A DNA stretch of 64,000 nt from Pleurodeles waltl (taxonomy: Eukaryota > Chordata > Amphibia > Caudata > Salamandridae), in NCBI RefSeq assembly GCF_031143425.1, contig NC_090446.1:1025127066-1025191065 (forward strand), read 5' to 3'. The position numbers were made by a program, and so were the translations under genes. How positions within the stretch are numbered: position 1 is the stretch's first letter; each line of letters opens with the position of its first letter. This document shows, piece after piece, positions 23,049-34,524 of the stretch. A model generated the notes under the pieces. That model was not told where the DNA came from. It did not search any database and worked only from the letters and a program-made list of their open reading frames with translations.

Positions 23049-23576
23049 ACTTAAGGTTTTCCAAGGCTGTGTGTGTGCCGACGGTATTATGGGTCTCCTT
23101 TCTGTCAGGAATATCATGACGGCAACCCCGCCAGGAAATACCTGGCAGAAAGGATACTGGTGACACAAATTAACATTCTTGTCGCCAGTATGCGACTCCC
23201 CCCTGAAATAGCCATGACCCCCCTCCCACTCCCCGAACCCCATAGACACCACCCTCCCCTGCCCTCCCCTGCCCCCAAACCCTGTACATACCCCCCACCC
23301 CCATCCACGCATGCACATGCCACACATCCACGCACACACATTCATACACATAAATGCATCCACAACACCGCCCGCTGACACTCATTCACACCTTCACACA
23401 GATACATGCACACACATGCACACAAACACCCTCCCTTCCATTTAGAAACACTCACATCCCCATTCATGCACACAACACTCAACACCCCCCTCCCCTGTCA
23501 GATGATCACCTTTCCTGCTCTTGGTGGTTGTCCGGGAGGGAACGGGGTCCATAGGGGCCTGCTCGGCTGGCACTGC

Positions 23577-23654
23577 CCCATCACTACAACACCGCCACGC
23601 CGATTACAAGCTTGTAATACAGCGGGCAGTGTAGTGATGATGTGGCGGTGCCAG
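23577..23654. repeat. Imperfect palindrome centred at 23610/23611
   Basis: CTGGCACTGCC...GATTACAAG is mirrored by CTTGTAATAC...GGCGGTGCCAG, with a few indels. It could form a long hairpin inside the non-autonomous Harbinger element. Confidence 0.6.
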
Positions 23655-23872
23655 CAGAGCAACCTCCACTAGACCGCCGACTACCAGTATGGCTGCTGGT
23701 GTCTCTTCGCTCAATTTATGGCGGAGAACTGCCAGGAGTCATAATAGCAACACAAAAGGATGATGGACGGAGTGTTGAAACTTTTCAAACACTCACCCCA
23801 GTCACAGATCTGGGTTTAATCCATTGTTCTTTTGCTCACCATGCCACCCCACCCCAGTTTAGACCCAGCCAT

Positions 23873-23880
23873 ATGCAAAT
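23873..23880. promoter_or_regulatory. Octamer ATGCAAAT in the satellite-2-like unit
   Basis: This is a perfect octamer, the distal-element motif of snRNA-type promoters. Satellite 2 transcription in newts is reported to use such a promoter. I did not identify the proximal element with confidence. Confidence 0.55.
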
Positions 23881-23934
23881 CAGTCTTGACCCTCTTCCCC
23901 ATGGGAACAGTCCAGCCCGAATTGCCAGGCCAGG

Positions 23935-24000
23935 TTCTCCCTGAACCGGAAACAAGCATTCTAGGACCGGTTTCAGGGTATCACCCTTCATCAGCCAGGC
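23935..24000 (-). ncRNA. Hammerhead ribozyme-like motif, type I order
   Basis: Read on the minus strand from 24000: GCCTGG, then the core CTGATGA (23994-23988), stem II AGGGT-GAT-ACCCT (23987-23975, five pairs), then GAAA (23974-23971), stem III ACCGG...CCGGT (23971-23967 with 23949-23945, five pairs, 17-nt loop), then U as the cleavage-site base at 23944. The site triplet is GTT, allowed by the NUH rule though weaker than GTC. Stem I (GCCTGG with CAGGGA) is imperfect, so the copy may be slow or inactive. The 10.1-11.1 pair is A-U where G-C is usual. Confidence 0.65.
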
Positions 24001-24232
24001 TAGCTTGAATCCAGTGGCACAGTGAGCAAGGGACCCATGTCTGGGAATACCCTTCCCACTTAGGGCAACTTTAGCAACACAAAAGGATGATGGACGGAGT
24101 ATTGAAATGTTTCAAACACTCACCCCACGTCAAAATATGGTGGTCTCAAGACCGCCATCAATGGCAGTCTCCTGGTGGGCGTGACTTAGACGGTCAACTG
24201 TTTTGACCGCCGAAGTCATAATGAGGGCCTAA

Positions 24233-25960
24233 GTGAGAACTTACTGTTGTAATTCTAGTGTGGAAAAGATAAAGCATTGGCTTAAAAAGGAAGACCTATT
24301 GTCATAGATCATAGTAGAACTGATGTGAACCAACCCATTAGCATGCAATGCAGCTCTTAATTGGTCCAGGAATGAATCCACTGAAACTACTCCTATTATC
24401 TTGTTCCGGAATGATATTGAGCACTCCTGGAGATTTTTACTGGGGTCTTGATTTTGTGACAAGGAATTGGCCTTACGCCCATCCATTCCACGTCTGAAGG
24501 TAATACAAAAATCAAACTCAGCAAAACACAATGTTCACAATAACTGTCTCAGTGTAACTACCCTTGCCAACCACAGAAACTGTAAATTCTTATGGCCGTT
24601 GTAGACAGTGTCTTTATGTTGTGCTCCCAAAAGAAAGGGTCTCTTTTCCTGAAAGGGGACTTTGCTTGGCAAAATTTCTTCATAATTATGTGTATAACTC
24701 TATACTGCAAGGGCAATTTGTTTGAAAGGTATGGCTCAGAATATAGTTTCTTCATAGCAACATTTGTTGGAGCCAATTCAACTCCTAATACCACATCAGC
24801 ATCCACCACAAGCAGTCAAGTTAAATGTGAACGAGCCAGAAGTGGGGCTGAAGTGAAGGCATTTTTCATTGTCCACTTCCTTAGAACAACAACAAACAAT
24901 CCAATTACAAAGCAAACATGTAGTGGGAGACAGAGGTTGGGAACCTGCTTAATAAATGTCCTGCAAAAGAAGACAAACTCTTAAAACACATTGAATATAA
25001 TGGGCGTTCTATGGGTTTGGTCAATCTAATACCACACAAACCTTCCTACCAGCCATATGCAGACTTTGTTGACAAATTATAAATCCAAGAAATTCTATCC
25101 TAGTGTGGAACTCACATTTCCTACCATGAAGTGCAGTTGAACTTGTGTGCGAATACTTGAATTGGTAAAAGGGTAGGTGCTGCACCTGCAAATGTAAACC
25201 TCATGAAGGAAGAGTCTACAGAAAATGTTGCGAGACACCCATTAGACTGTGAAGGTAAAAATTGGATACATGACTAAATTTGAGTCACCTGTCTTCTACA
25301 TCATTAGTCTCCAAACAAACTGTTGCCAAGTCCTTTTGCATGTTAGCCATCACAATGCATTCTAAAGAGTTACTCTCTGTGAGAAATTACATTTTTAGGC
25401 CTGTTATTCAATCAGGATTCAGATCTGACTCATTAGGAACATTTCTCTCACAGAATCCAATCTTCCTACAGCACTGACTCCATGTTAGAACATCAAGAGA
25501 ATCTGGGTGGCCAAAAGATGGCAAGGGTTTTGGAAAGATTAATATGGAGAGGGAGTAAATGTTCCTGTGAATATGGTGTATATGATTTTTTGCAACAGCT
25601 GCTGCTTTACCTCACAATTCCAAGCAACACCTATCAACACTCATCATCTCTTTTCACATAGAAACCAAATTGAACCTGTGTGTCTTGCTATGATCTGTCT
25701 TGTAAAACCATTTGATTTATTCAGCTATAGTTTTATTCAAAGTATTTCTCTAAATGATGGGAGTGAGGGGCGTAACTGGGCCCACAAAGGAATGACACAA
25801 AAGTCTCATACAGACAGAAATGTTTCCTTTTTTAATACATCTTTCCTTCACACCACAAACACATGAATCAGTCCTATAAACAAAAAGCTAAGGCTCCATT
25901 AACTCAGCGGTGTTCCTGAATCCACAAACGGTACTAGTGTCCCTTTACTTTTCATCCATC
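24233..25960 (-). pseudogene. Ty3/gypsy chromovirus copy 2: protease-like, RT and RNase H remnants
   Basis: Minus-strand fragments run in pol order. Near 25910 is LVPFVDSGTPLS, a retropepsin-like DSG. Near 24880-24820, MKNAFTSAPLLARSHL corresponds to the RT/RNase H junction (AFTSAPIL). Then comes an open stretch with VVDADVVLGVELAP (24809-24558) and PYLSNKLPLQYRVI, like the RNase H D.S..G.GAVL and YLSRKL motifs. Then FDFCITFRRGMDGRKANSLS (about 24510-24450), like FRPGSKNGKADALS. The downstream linker VSVDSFLDQLRAALHANG continues to the TAA site of the next element. Stops and shifts abound. The RT active-site block was not found, so the RT part is partial. Confidence 0.7.
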
Positions 25961-27340
25961 AATGCAAGTTTCCTTTGCTAAAAGATTAGATAACCTGAAC
26001 ACAAAGGGGCTGATTCAGAGTTTGGGGCAAAAGAGTTCCCTCTCTGCCAAACTGAAGGTTCTCCTCCTGATTTACATTTAATAGGACCTTAAGAATTTCA
26101 TCGTCTGAGACTATTTTGCCTCCGTCTCTGAAATACTCCTTCGACAGTCAGATAGAGTGAGCACTGTCAGAGGTTTTCAACCTCCACCCAATTTAGAGTG
26201 GTTGAATGGCCAGTATTTACATTTACTTACTGCAATGAAAAACATGGTGGTAAGGGACAATAAAACTGTTGACATGACTCACATCATGGGAGAATCCCCA
26301 AGAGATAAAAGCATCTTATAACTCATCTTTGTCTCATCAGAAACAAGAATGTGTTTACCTGTCACAGTTGCAGATTCTAATACCCCCCCCCACTCAGACC
26401 TAGAACGAGGTGCCTAATTTCTGCCATCACCCAAACCATTCTCTAGTCACAGTGATATAACTGGATGATAATGGAAGAATGTGGGTGGTGTCAGACATCA
26501 GCATAGCAGTTCACATTGCATGCAGATGCCCCATTATGAACAGCTGACCTGAATGGTCAGGTACCTGAAACTACACCTGATGTAGATTCTCTATGCCCCC
26601 CAACAAAAGGTGAACCATGTGGATTCCCTTCAAGCACTAAGCATGGCCCGGATTGTTGGGGTTAGAGGAGCCATTGTTTACTCCTTGGAGCTCATGGAAT
26701 ACCTATGAGATCTTTCTGGTGTGCCCACATGCATGATAGGCTAATTAATCCACAAGACTTAATTGAGCTCTGGAAAGTCAACCATAGGAGGGTATCAAGA
26801 GTTAGAAGGCAATTCCATCACCACTCCTCCACCACCACCAGCCGTCCTCACTAAACCATTTATTGACTAGGCTGCAAATAGACTTACATGACTCAGGGTT
26901 GTTTGGTCAATGTTCTGCTAAGGTGGGGCTTCCCATCTGCTTGGCAGTATATTTGCATTGTACTCGGTGTCTGGGAGACAGGAGAAGGTGTTTTGCTGAG
27001 CGGGGCTACTGGGAAGCATGAAATAGGGTCTATTTCTATAACTAAGGAAGTCATTCAAAGTTGGTTGAAAAAGCTAGGTACTAAAAGTCCATTGTGCAAA
27101 TGTTAATTGTGTCAGGTTCAGTTTTGTGCCTGATGTATATAACACCAACCACAAAAAATGGAGTACTATGCACAACTAACATTAGCTCCCACAGTAACAT
27201 CTGCTAAAAAATACTGGTAAGTGTGAGTGTAAAAAGTGAGCAAACACAATCTTCTTAGAAATAGAGGGCAGAGTTAATTGAAATTTCGGAGTTGAAATAA
27301 AGCAAAATGTGTGAATTGTTATTGTGACAAGAGAGTATGT
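25961..27340. other. No gene seen; possible decayed MITE at 26003-26210
   Basis: AGGGGCTGATTCAGAGTTTG at about 26002 resembles the ends of short newt MITEs, and a loosely inverted partner (CAATTTAGAGTGG) lies near 26200. The rest shows no recognisable feature. Confidence 0.3.
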
Positions 27341-27344
27341 GTTT

Positions 27345-27575
27345 AGCCAGGTCTGGCATCTCAGTGGTCTAAAGCTTCCACTCCAGGCATCCGTGTTTGA
27401 TCCAATGATCACTGATTCAGACTCCACTAGGCCCACTGGGCCTTTTATCCTTCTAAAGTAGATAATATGAACACCATTTTATTGGATAACAGTAAACACC
27501 CATCGTCTGGCAATAGCGCCAGCAGGCATTGCAGGTGTGAGCATGCACTGTACAAATACACCTATTATGCTTTCT
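27345..27575 (+). mobile_element. tRNA-headed SINE copy
   Basis: Box A-like TGGCATCTCAGTGG (27354-27367) and box B-like GTGTTTGATCC (27393-27403) have tRNA spacing, which marks a Pol III promoter head. The body (GCCTTTTATCCTTC, then GATAATATGAACACC) is followed by a tail with AATAGCGCC, GCATTGCAGGTGTGAG and GTACAAATACA. These resemble the body and tail of vertebrate tRNA-derived SINEs. No clear target duplication was seen. It lies in otherwise featureless AT-rich sequence. Confidence 0.6.
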
Positions 27576-30066
27576 TATCTCTTTGCTTCAGTGACACCAT
27601 GTAGTGCACTTTTGGGTTTCGAAGATATTGGCAAACTTGTTGGGTGCCATTTTTCCTACTAATAGCACTAAGGGCTTTTCTCTTGTTATTGCTTCTAGCC
27701 TTACCTGCATTGCATCATATTCTTATTACTTCTGAGGTGTCTGGAGATGAGATATGGAAAGAAATTATTCAAAGGAGATCCAGTTTTCAGGTTTGTGCAG
27801 TAAAATTTACTTGAATGACTAGATTTAATTACAAGTTTAATGAAAAATGTGCAACTATTATCTTGGTGTGCTTATTTGTCTGTGCAGTAATGTTTGGTGA
27901 GGGATTCAGGCTTTGTTAATTAAGGTATATTAATAAGGATTTGCAAAGCACTAATATGATCTGTAGGGACCAGAGGTAGAAGTGCACAAGCAAAGCAATG
28001 CAAAAACATAAAAGGAAACAAAATTAACATGAAGAACACTGAAATGAAAACGCTATGCCATATCTGTAACTCAACGAAGAGCATTTCACCTTTGACCAAT
28101 GGTAATCCAACCACTGGTGGTACAAAGGCCCTGCAGACTCGTGAAATTGCCTTGGTGCTCTCAATTATTTGCTTAATGACTCAGGTTGTGTTGACCCTCA
28201 GTAACAGAAGTTGCAATTTCAGTTCTGTACCTGTAAGCAGTATTATTTGGAAGAGCAGGGCCTGAATCAGTGCGAACCTTTTAATTATCTCATCTGTTAT
28301 GTGTAGACCCTTTTTGGGGGGTCTAAGTGGGCATCGGCAATATGAAGAAGACCATCCTGAAGCATCATGTGCTGTCCACGCTCATAGCATATAGTATTGC
28401 TATCTGAAATATAATAAAACATATTCATTCTAAGAAACAAAAATGAAGGATTCTTAGAGAAACAAATTATATTTAACTGTTTTTACATGCTTCTTTAGGA
28501 AAAGTCATATTATGATCTCACTTAAATGTGTGCCTTATTTTCAATTATTTCAGTGCCGTTTACACAAACAGAAATGTCTTGCTTTTTAAATGTCTTGCTT
28601 TATTTAATCCTTATTGTTAATTTTCAGTTTATTAATCTTTCTGAAGGAATACTAAAAACCGTTTTTTGTATTTTGTAAAATATAATTTTACTATGCACAA
28701 TTCTAGCATAACATAATTGTTTAGAGGTTTTTATCTTGCTTTAGATGTTTTTGGGTGCCCCTGTAAAACACCTGCAATTTTAGTAGAATCATTTTTGAAT
28801 GACAACGAAAGGGGGATTTATTTCCCCACCCTTTGCCTGTTCTTACATTTTGTTGCACTAACCCATAATGTGACTTCCTAGTGTACGCATAGGTGTGAAA
28901 CTGGGGAGGCCAGTCAGAAAGGTAATACTTTTATTAATCACTGCCTCTGAATTGGGTCAGACTATATTATTTAATTTTTGAAAAATGGGCTAAGCACTGC
29001 ATGCAAACAATAATCTGACCAGTCCAATTATTTGTTCAGAGGTATAACGATTACAAAGATGCAGAAAATTGGTTTTGATAGCATTTTCCTATCAAAGTAA
29101 ACACCCTTAATCCATGTTACCCAATGAAATATGTTTTGTAGCTTTTTGTCATAAATATACACTTTGGACATATGAAAATGCATGTTTCCAGTGCGAACAT
29201 TTTTACTTCACTCTGTCTCTACATATTTACATTTTGAGTCACTGTGCAAAAGATTTACAGCACACAAGGCCCAATTCACAAAGGTGAATATACAGGGGGA
29301 AATTTCTACACGTAGGTTTATGCCAGAGTCTAGGTGGTAATCTCCGGATGGAGATATAACCCTAGTAGTAGTAATTAAATGGGTCTCCGGCACTTTGCAT
29401 GAAGAAGAAAGATTAATAAAACTCGAAATGCAATCTGTCTATGCTATGTTGTCCTGTTTATTGAAAACAGAAACAGCAAACATCTGACAAACATCACACA
29501 CGACAAATATTACTGCTGGAAATGCACAATTAGAGCCCGCACCTTGAAATCTATCAATTTCCGCTTGTGCGGTAAGATGCTCTGCAACCGGAAACTTGCT
29601 ATTGCTTTGTTATGTTTTGTGTGAGTGTTTGTTTGGGACATGTAATTTGTTATGATGGGTCCTTGAGTGTGTGTAGAGTAGTGTTAGATGTTGAGTAGTG
29701 TGAGACTAGTCAGTATGTTTTTTGTTACAATTCATGAACATGTTTGTAATTGTCTGTATTTGCATCTATCATGCATGTTGGTAATGTGATTTGTATAGGC
29801 ATCTGCAATGTTTATATTTACATGACTACTACATTCATTCTTTACATTTTGATAATATGATTTATATACATGTCTGAAATGTTTAAGTTTATGACCATTA
29901 TTATTTCATATTATTATTATTATTTTATATATTTATAAAATATGAATATGGGAGTATGCAATATGAACATGTATATATCCATTTTTCAGTTTTTTTTTTC
30001 TTTTAAATGTAGGTCTTTGAGTTGACTGTTATTCTGTGCCTCTGTTGTTTTTTAGGAGATACCAAT
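27576..30066. other. No gene seen, AT-rich
   Basis: AT-rich, with short simple tracts near 29900-29950 (TTATTATTATT). AGGCCCAATTCACAAAGG at about 29267 resembles a MITE end, but no partner was found. Confidence 0.35.
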
Positions 30067-30069
30067 TTA

Positions 30070-30987
30070 GGCCCTGATTTATAATTTTTGACGCTGAACT
30101 GCGCTAATGCAGTTCAGAGTCAAAAAGTTTACCACCGACTAGCGCCATACCAAGATGCCAGCCGGGCATCATATTTATGGTATGACACTAGCTGGCGGTA
30201 AGGTCTGGCAAGCGTCATAGAAAAGGACGCTAGCCGGGTGGGGGGAGGCGTAGAGGGAACAGGGAGTTTAGCATCTGAGGATGAGGCTTGTACGGGCAGA
30301 GACAAAAAAAATGCCCCTGCCCAAACTAGTGTAATTTTTTTACATTAAAACCCCATGGACATGACTCTTATCTCTGTTAAGACTGAGGTCATGCCCCCCA
30401 GTCCAATGGCCATGCCCAGGGGACTTATGTCCCCTGGTCGTAGCCATTCGGCACAATGCCATGTAGGGGGGTCCAAGTTAGGCCCCCTATGGCACTTTGT
30501 AAAAAAAAAAAAAAATACTTACCTAGACTTACCTGGGAGGGGTCCCCCCATCCTTAGGTGTCCTCCAGGTGTGGGTACAGGTGGGTGCTGGTGTCCCTGG
30601 GGGCAGGGAGGGCACCTGTGGGCTGTTTCCACGGTCTCTGATCATGGAAAAAGGCCCACCGGTCCACTAACGCCTGCCCATACCCAGGCATTAAATAATG
30701 GCGCTAAGCAGGCTTAGCGCCATTGTTTAAGGACCTCTTCCTCCCATGCGTGGTTTTTTCATGGGAGGATAACTAAGGCGCTAGGGCCTTAGAGTCATTT
30801 ATGCCCAGGAACGCCTACCTTGCATCTCATTGACACAAGGTAGTTTTCCACCGGCAAAAAATGACTTTAACTCCAATATTTTGGCGCTAGACTTGTCTAG
30901 CTCCAAAATATAAATATGGAGTTAAGTTTGCACCAGATTTGCGTCAAAAACATAACACAAATCCAGTGCAGAGTATAAATATGACCC
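30070..30987. mobile_element. Harbinger-type MITE, 918 bp, TTA target duplication
   Basis: The left end GGCCCTGATTTATAATTTTT follows TTA (30067-30069). The right end, read inward, is GGGTCATATTTATACTCTGC and is followed by TTA (30988-30990). Just inside the left end, TTTTGACGCTGAACTGC and GCAGTTCAGAGTCAAAA form a hairpin with one mismatch. The right side carries GCGTCAAAA and GGCGCTAGAC words. The 120-codon frame at 30355-30717 covers a GC-rich interior and shows no domain, so the element looks non-coding. Confidence 0.8.
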
Positions 30988-30990
30988 TTA

Positions 30991-32137
30991 GTATGGTGTG
31001 GTGTGAATGAGTGATGTGTGACTTACGCCTAGGCTTGACAAGAGTAGATTTAACCCTGTTTTGGCTCTACTACTACTGGAGGAGATGTGGGTCTAGCTGA
31101 CTTACATTTATGTAGCCGTTTCTCTAGGGGTTTTTACAATTGCATGTCCCTCCTTTCGCTCCTTCTTAAGTTTCCCTTTCTTCCAACTTTGCAGTTCACA
31201 GACCAAAATTTCCGGCCATTTCCTCTTGGCATGCCCACGTTTACACCTAAAATGTAGACATTCTGCACACATGAGGGATAGGAAGGACAGAGATCTTTGT
31301 TCGTTCGTATGTGAATTGGATTTATGAGTATGTGAAGCAATCCTACAGGAGTCCTAGCTCACTCACTCATAAATGCCCTCTGCGAACTTGGCCCATAGAC
31401 ATGATCTATCAAAATTGCAATTTACCCCAAAATGGATATTTTTATTTTTAAACTGAGCGATGGTGACAGACAACTGTTCAGCAGCACCCAGCAACTGCAT
31501 GGCAAAGAGGATGCTGGGGGCAAAGACCTGGTGCGAGTCTGGCAGAATGTTTTAGACACAGCTAGTGCCGGAATTAAAGTCCTTCTCAACAAACAACTGC
31601 CACATTTCATAACTAATGTTAGCACAGAATAAGTTTGAAAAACACAAAAAAGTGCAAAAGGCTGCACGCAGATAAACAAATGTGCATCTACACTACTGAC
31701 ACAAAAATATATTTTGCTTTCAGATGTGGAAATTTCATCAGAATTCTTTAAACCGCCCTTGAAATCCCAAAGTATCGTACTTTAAAATGCAACAAACCAA
31801 TGTTAAATAGAAGTAGGAAATGTGTTAGGTTTGCATCTCCAGGTAAATTCTAGGCACAGGACATTATTTGTAGATGTTCTAACATTTGGAATGACCTTCT
31901 GCACCATTTAAAGTTATTTATTTCCATTTTGTGGTCTATATAATTTCGAAACGGTACCCAACATGGTGAACATAGAAGCAGAATTCATGGGCTTTGAGGG
32001 GAGTTGGTTCGTTTTAGCACTATTTATCTTCAGTAGTTCACTCATTCATGCACTTATTCCAGCAAAACAGCTGGTGATTAGCATGGATTCTGAGATCACA
32101 GAAAATTTTGGTTGGTTAAGCCAGCACCCTTCTCTTG
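30991..32137. other. No gene seen
   Basis: Short frames such as 31422-31679 (-) and 31963-32148 (+) have no recognisable domain or splice context. Confidence 0.35.
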
Positions 32138-32142
32138 GTGGG

Positions 32143-34361
32143 TGTTAGACCTGACAGCCTTAGGGTGGTCACCCCTAACTTTTTGCCTGCCTCCCTCCAC
32201 TTTTGAGATACTGTTTTCGCTGGTTTTTAGACTCTGCACACTTTACCACTACTAACCAGTGCTAAAGTGCATATGCTCTCTCCCTTTAAAAATGGTAAGA
32301 TTGGATCACACCCAATTGGGCTATTTAATTTACTTATCAGTCCATTGTAGAGTCCACTATATGTACCCAGGGCCTGTAGATCAAAAGCTACTAGTGGGCC
32401 TGCAGCACTGATTGTGCCACCCACTTCAGTGGCCCCTTAACCTTGTCTCAGGCCTGCCACTGCAAGGCCAGTGTGTGCAGTTTCACTGCCAATTCGACTT
32501 GGCATTTAAAAGTACTTGCCAAGCCTAAAACTCCCCTTTTTCTACATATAAGTCACCCCGAAGGTGTGCCCTAGGTAACCCCTAGGGCAGGGTGCTGTGT
32601 AGGTAAAAGGCAGGACATGTACCTTTGTAGTTTACATGTCCTGGTAGTGTAAAACTCCTAAATTAGTTTCTACACTACTGTGAGGCCTGCTCCCTCCATA
32701 GGCTAACATTGGGGCTGCCCCCATACATTGCTTGAGTGGTAGCTGCTGATCTGAAAGGAGTTGGAAGGTCATATTTAGTATGGCCAGAATGGTAATACAA
32801 AATCCTGCTGACTGGTGAAGTTGGATTTAATGTTACTATTTTAGAAATGCCACTTTTAGAAAGTGAGCATTTCTCTGAAATTAAATCTTTCTGTGCCTTA
32901 CAATCCCCATCTCGATGGGTTTAGTTGACAGCTCCTTGTGCATTCACTCAGACACACCCCAAACACAGGATACTCAGCCTCACTTGCATACATCTGCATT
33001 TTGAATGGGTCTTCATGGGCTGGGAGGGTGGCGGGCCTGCCTTCACATAAAGGACTGCCACACCCCCTAGTGGGACCCTGGCAGACAGGATTGAACTGAA
33101 AGGGGACCTAGTGCACCTGTAAGCCACTCTTTGAAGTCTCCCCCACTTCAAAGGCACATTTGGGTATAAAAACAGGGCCCCTGCCCTACCACCTCAAACA
33201 CTTCCTGGAGAAGAACCCTGAACCAGAACCTGTACCCTGACAAGAAGAACTGCCTGGCTGCCCAAAGGACTCACCTGACTGCTTTCTGACGAGGACTGCT
33301 GCCTTGCTGTTACCGTGCTGTCTTTCTGTTCTTTTGCTTTGCTGCAGAAGTGCTCTCCAAGGGCCTGGATAGAGCTTGCCTCTTGTTCCCTGAAGTCTCG
33401 GGACCAAAAAGACTTCTCTCCTGCAACTGAAATCCCCTTGAGGTGAAAATTCAACGCACCACCTGCCAAGAACGACGCATAGCCGATTCCCGCTGAAAAA
33501 TTCACCGCATGCCGAGTTCGGAACGACGAGCCCGACTTCGCGTCAGAAGATCGACAGAGCGCCAGCAACGCGACCGGAACTTTGATGCATGGCCCTACTG
33601 GATCGACGCAAGCCGACTCACAACGACGCCGCCCAACTTCCTGAGAGGAATCGACACAGCGCCTGCCTTGCAGAAGAAAATTCCACGCATCGCCTACCAG
33701 AATCGACGCAGCCCCTGTGACTTCGCTCCACACTCCCAGGATTTCACGCATCGTCCCCGGGACGTCTGAAAACCCCACAACCCGAAGAGGATCCTAGTCC
33801 GCATGCCGCAAATCGATGCAACGTCTTCCCTGCGTGGAAAATAAAAACGCAAGTCCATGTGCGAAGGGGCGAAACCAACGCACATACTCACCATTCTCAA
33901 CGCACCTCCTCCTCTGCGGTCCCTTGCGAGGATTTTTCAGTGCAAACCAGGTACCTTGCCCTGCAAGAGACACTTGTTGTTTCTAGGAGAACTTAAGTCA
34001 CTTTTTATTGCTTTTACAGTAATATTTAACTTTAAGACACTTTATATCACTTTTAGTGATAACCCTACATTTGCTTATTTCATCTTTAATTGTTTTGACC
34101 TCCATTTATCCAGATAAAAATTATATATTTTTCTAAACACTGTGTGGTGTATTTTTGTGGTGTTATATTGCGTATTGTATGGTTTATTGCACAAATACTT
34201 TACACAATGCCTTCTAAGTTAAGCCTGACTGCTCAGTGCCAAGCTACCAAAGGATGGGCACAGGATAATTTGGATTGTGTGTGACCTACTCTGACTAGAG
34301 TGAGGGTCCTTGCTTGGACAGGGGATAACCTGACTGCCTACCAAAGACCCCATTTCTAACA
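32143..34361 (+). mobile_element. Solo LTR, 2219 bp, with GTGGG target duplication
   Basis: The element starts TGTTAGA and ends TCTAACA, a perfect 7-bp inverted end with TG...CA. It is flanked by GTGGG at 32138-32142 and at 34362-34366, so the 5-bp target duplication is exact. No gag/pol lies between, so it is best read as a solo LTR left by recombination. A TATAAAAA box at 33165-33172 sets the orientation. The U3 would be about 1 kb, and R-U5 more than 1.1 kb, which is long. A CpG-rich tract (about 33430-33920) with recurring CGACGCA and ACGCATCG words lies downstream of the TATA. The retroelement class is not determined; Ty3/gypsy or ERV both give 4-6 bp duplications. Confidence 0.8.
33165..33172 (+). 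promoter_or_regulatory. TATA box of the solo LTR
   Basis: TATAAAAA, followed by ACAGGGCCCC. The transcription start would be expected near 33195. Confidence 0.5.
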
Positions 34362-34524
34362 GTGGGTTATAGAATATTAGTTATTATGATTAGTGACCTT
34401 CCATGTCAATATGTTGCCTTGCCGGCACCTTGAAATATTTACTTTACATCACTACCTTTTCTGGTAGAGTTATCAAGAATACCTAAAAGTTATGGAAAGA
34501 ATGCTGCGCCTGGCTTTAAGATTT

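Larger units (their letters stand above)
23747..24128 (-). mobile_element. Newt satellite-2-like / retrozyme-like insertion, 1.17 copies of a 328-bp unit
   Basis: A 54-bp block starting GCAACACAAAAGGATGATGG occurs at 23747 and again at 24075 with three mismatches, so the unit is 328 bp. The insertion is flanked by GTCATAATA (23738-23746) and GTCAAAATA (24129-24137), a probable 9-bp target duplication with one difference. Inside are a hammerhead-like fold on the minus strand and the octamer ATGCAAAT. Newt satellite 2 is known as a tandem repeat of about 330 bp with a self-cleaving hammerhead and an snRNA-type promoter needing an octamer. Retrozymes are known to insert as slightly more than one unit with short target duplications. 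The assignment to that family is inferred from size, motifs and layout. Confidence 0.7.
23070..24229. mobile_element. Harbinger-type non-autonomous element, right end intact
   Basis: The right end, read inward, is GGCCCTCATTATGACTTCGG and is followed by TAA (24230-24232), a Harbinger-type target site. CCGCC/GGCGG words and a C-rich plus CA-rich tract (23200-23480) are typical of such elements. The left end is not clear: TTAAGG occurs near 23050, but the expected terminal repeat is absent, so the element is truncated or diverged there. A 382-bp satellite-like insertion sits inside it. Confidence 0.6.

Noticed and set aside
27393..27403. A genuine tRNA gene
   Set aside because: Box A and box B are present, but no cloverleaf acceptor or anticodon arm can be drawn; a SINE head is the better reading.
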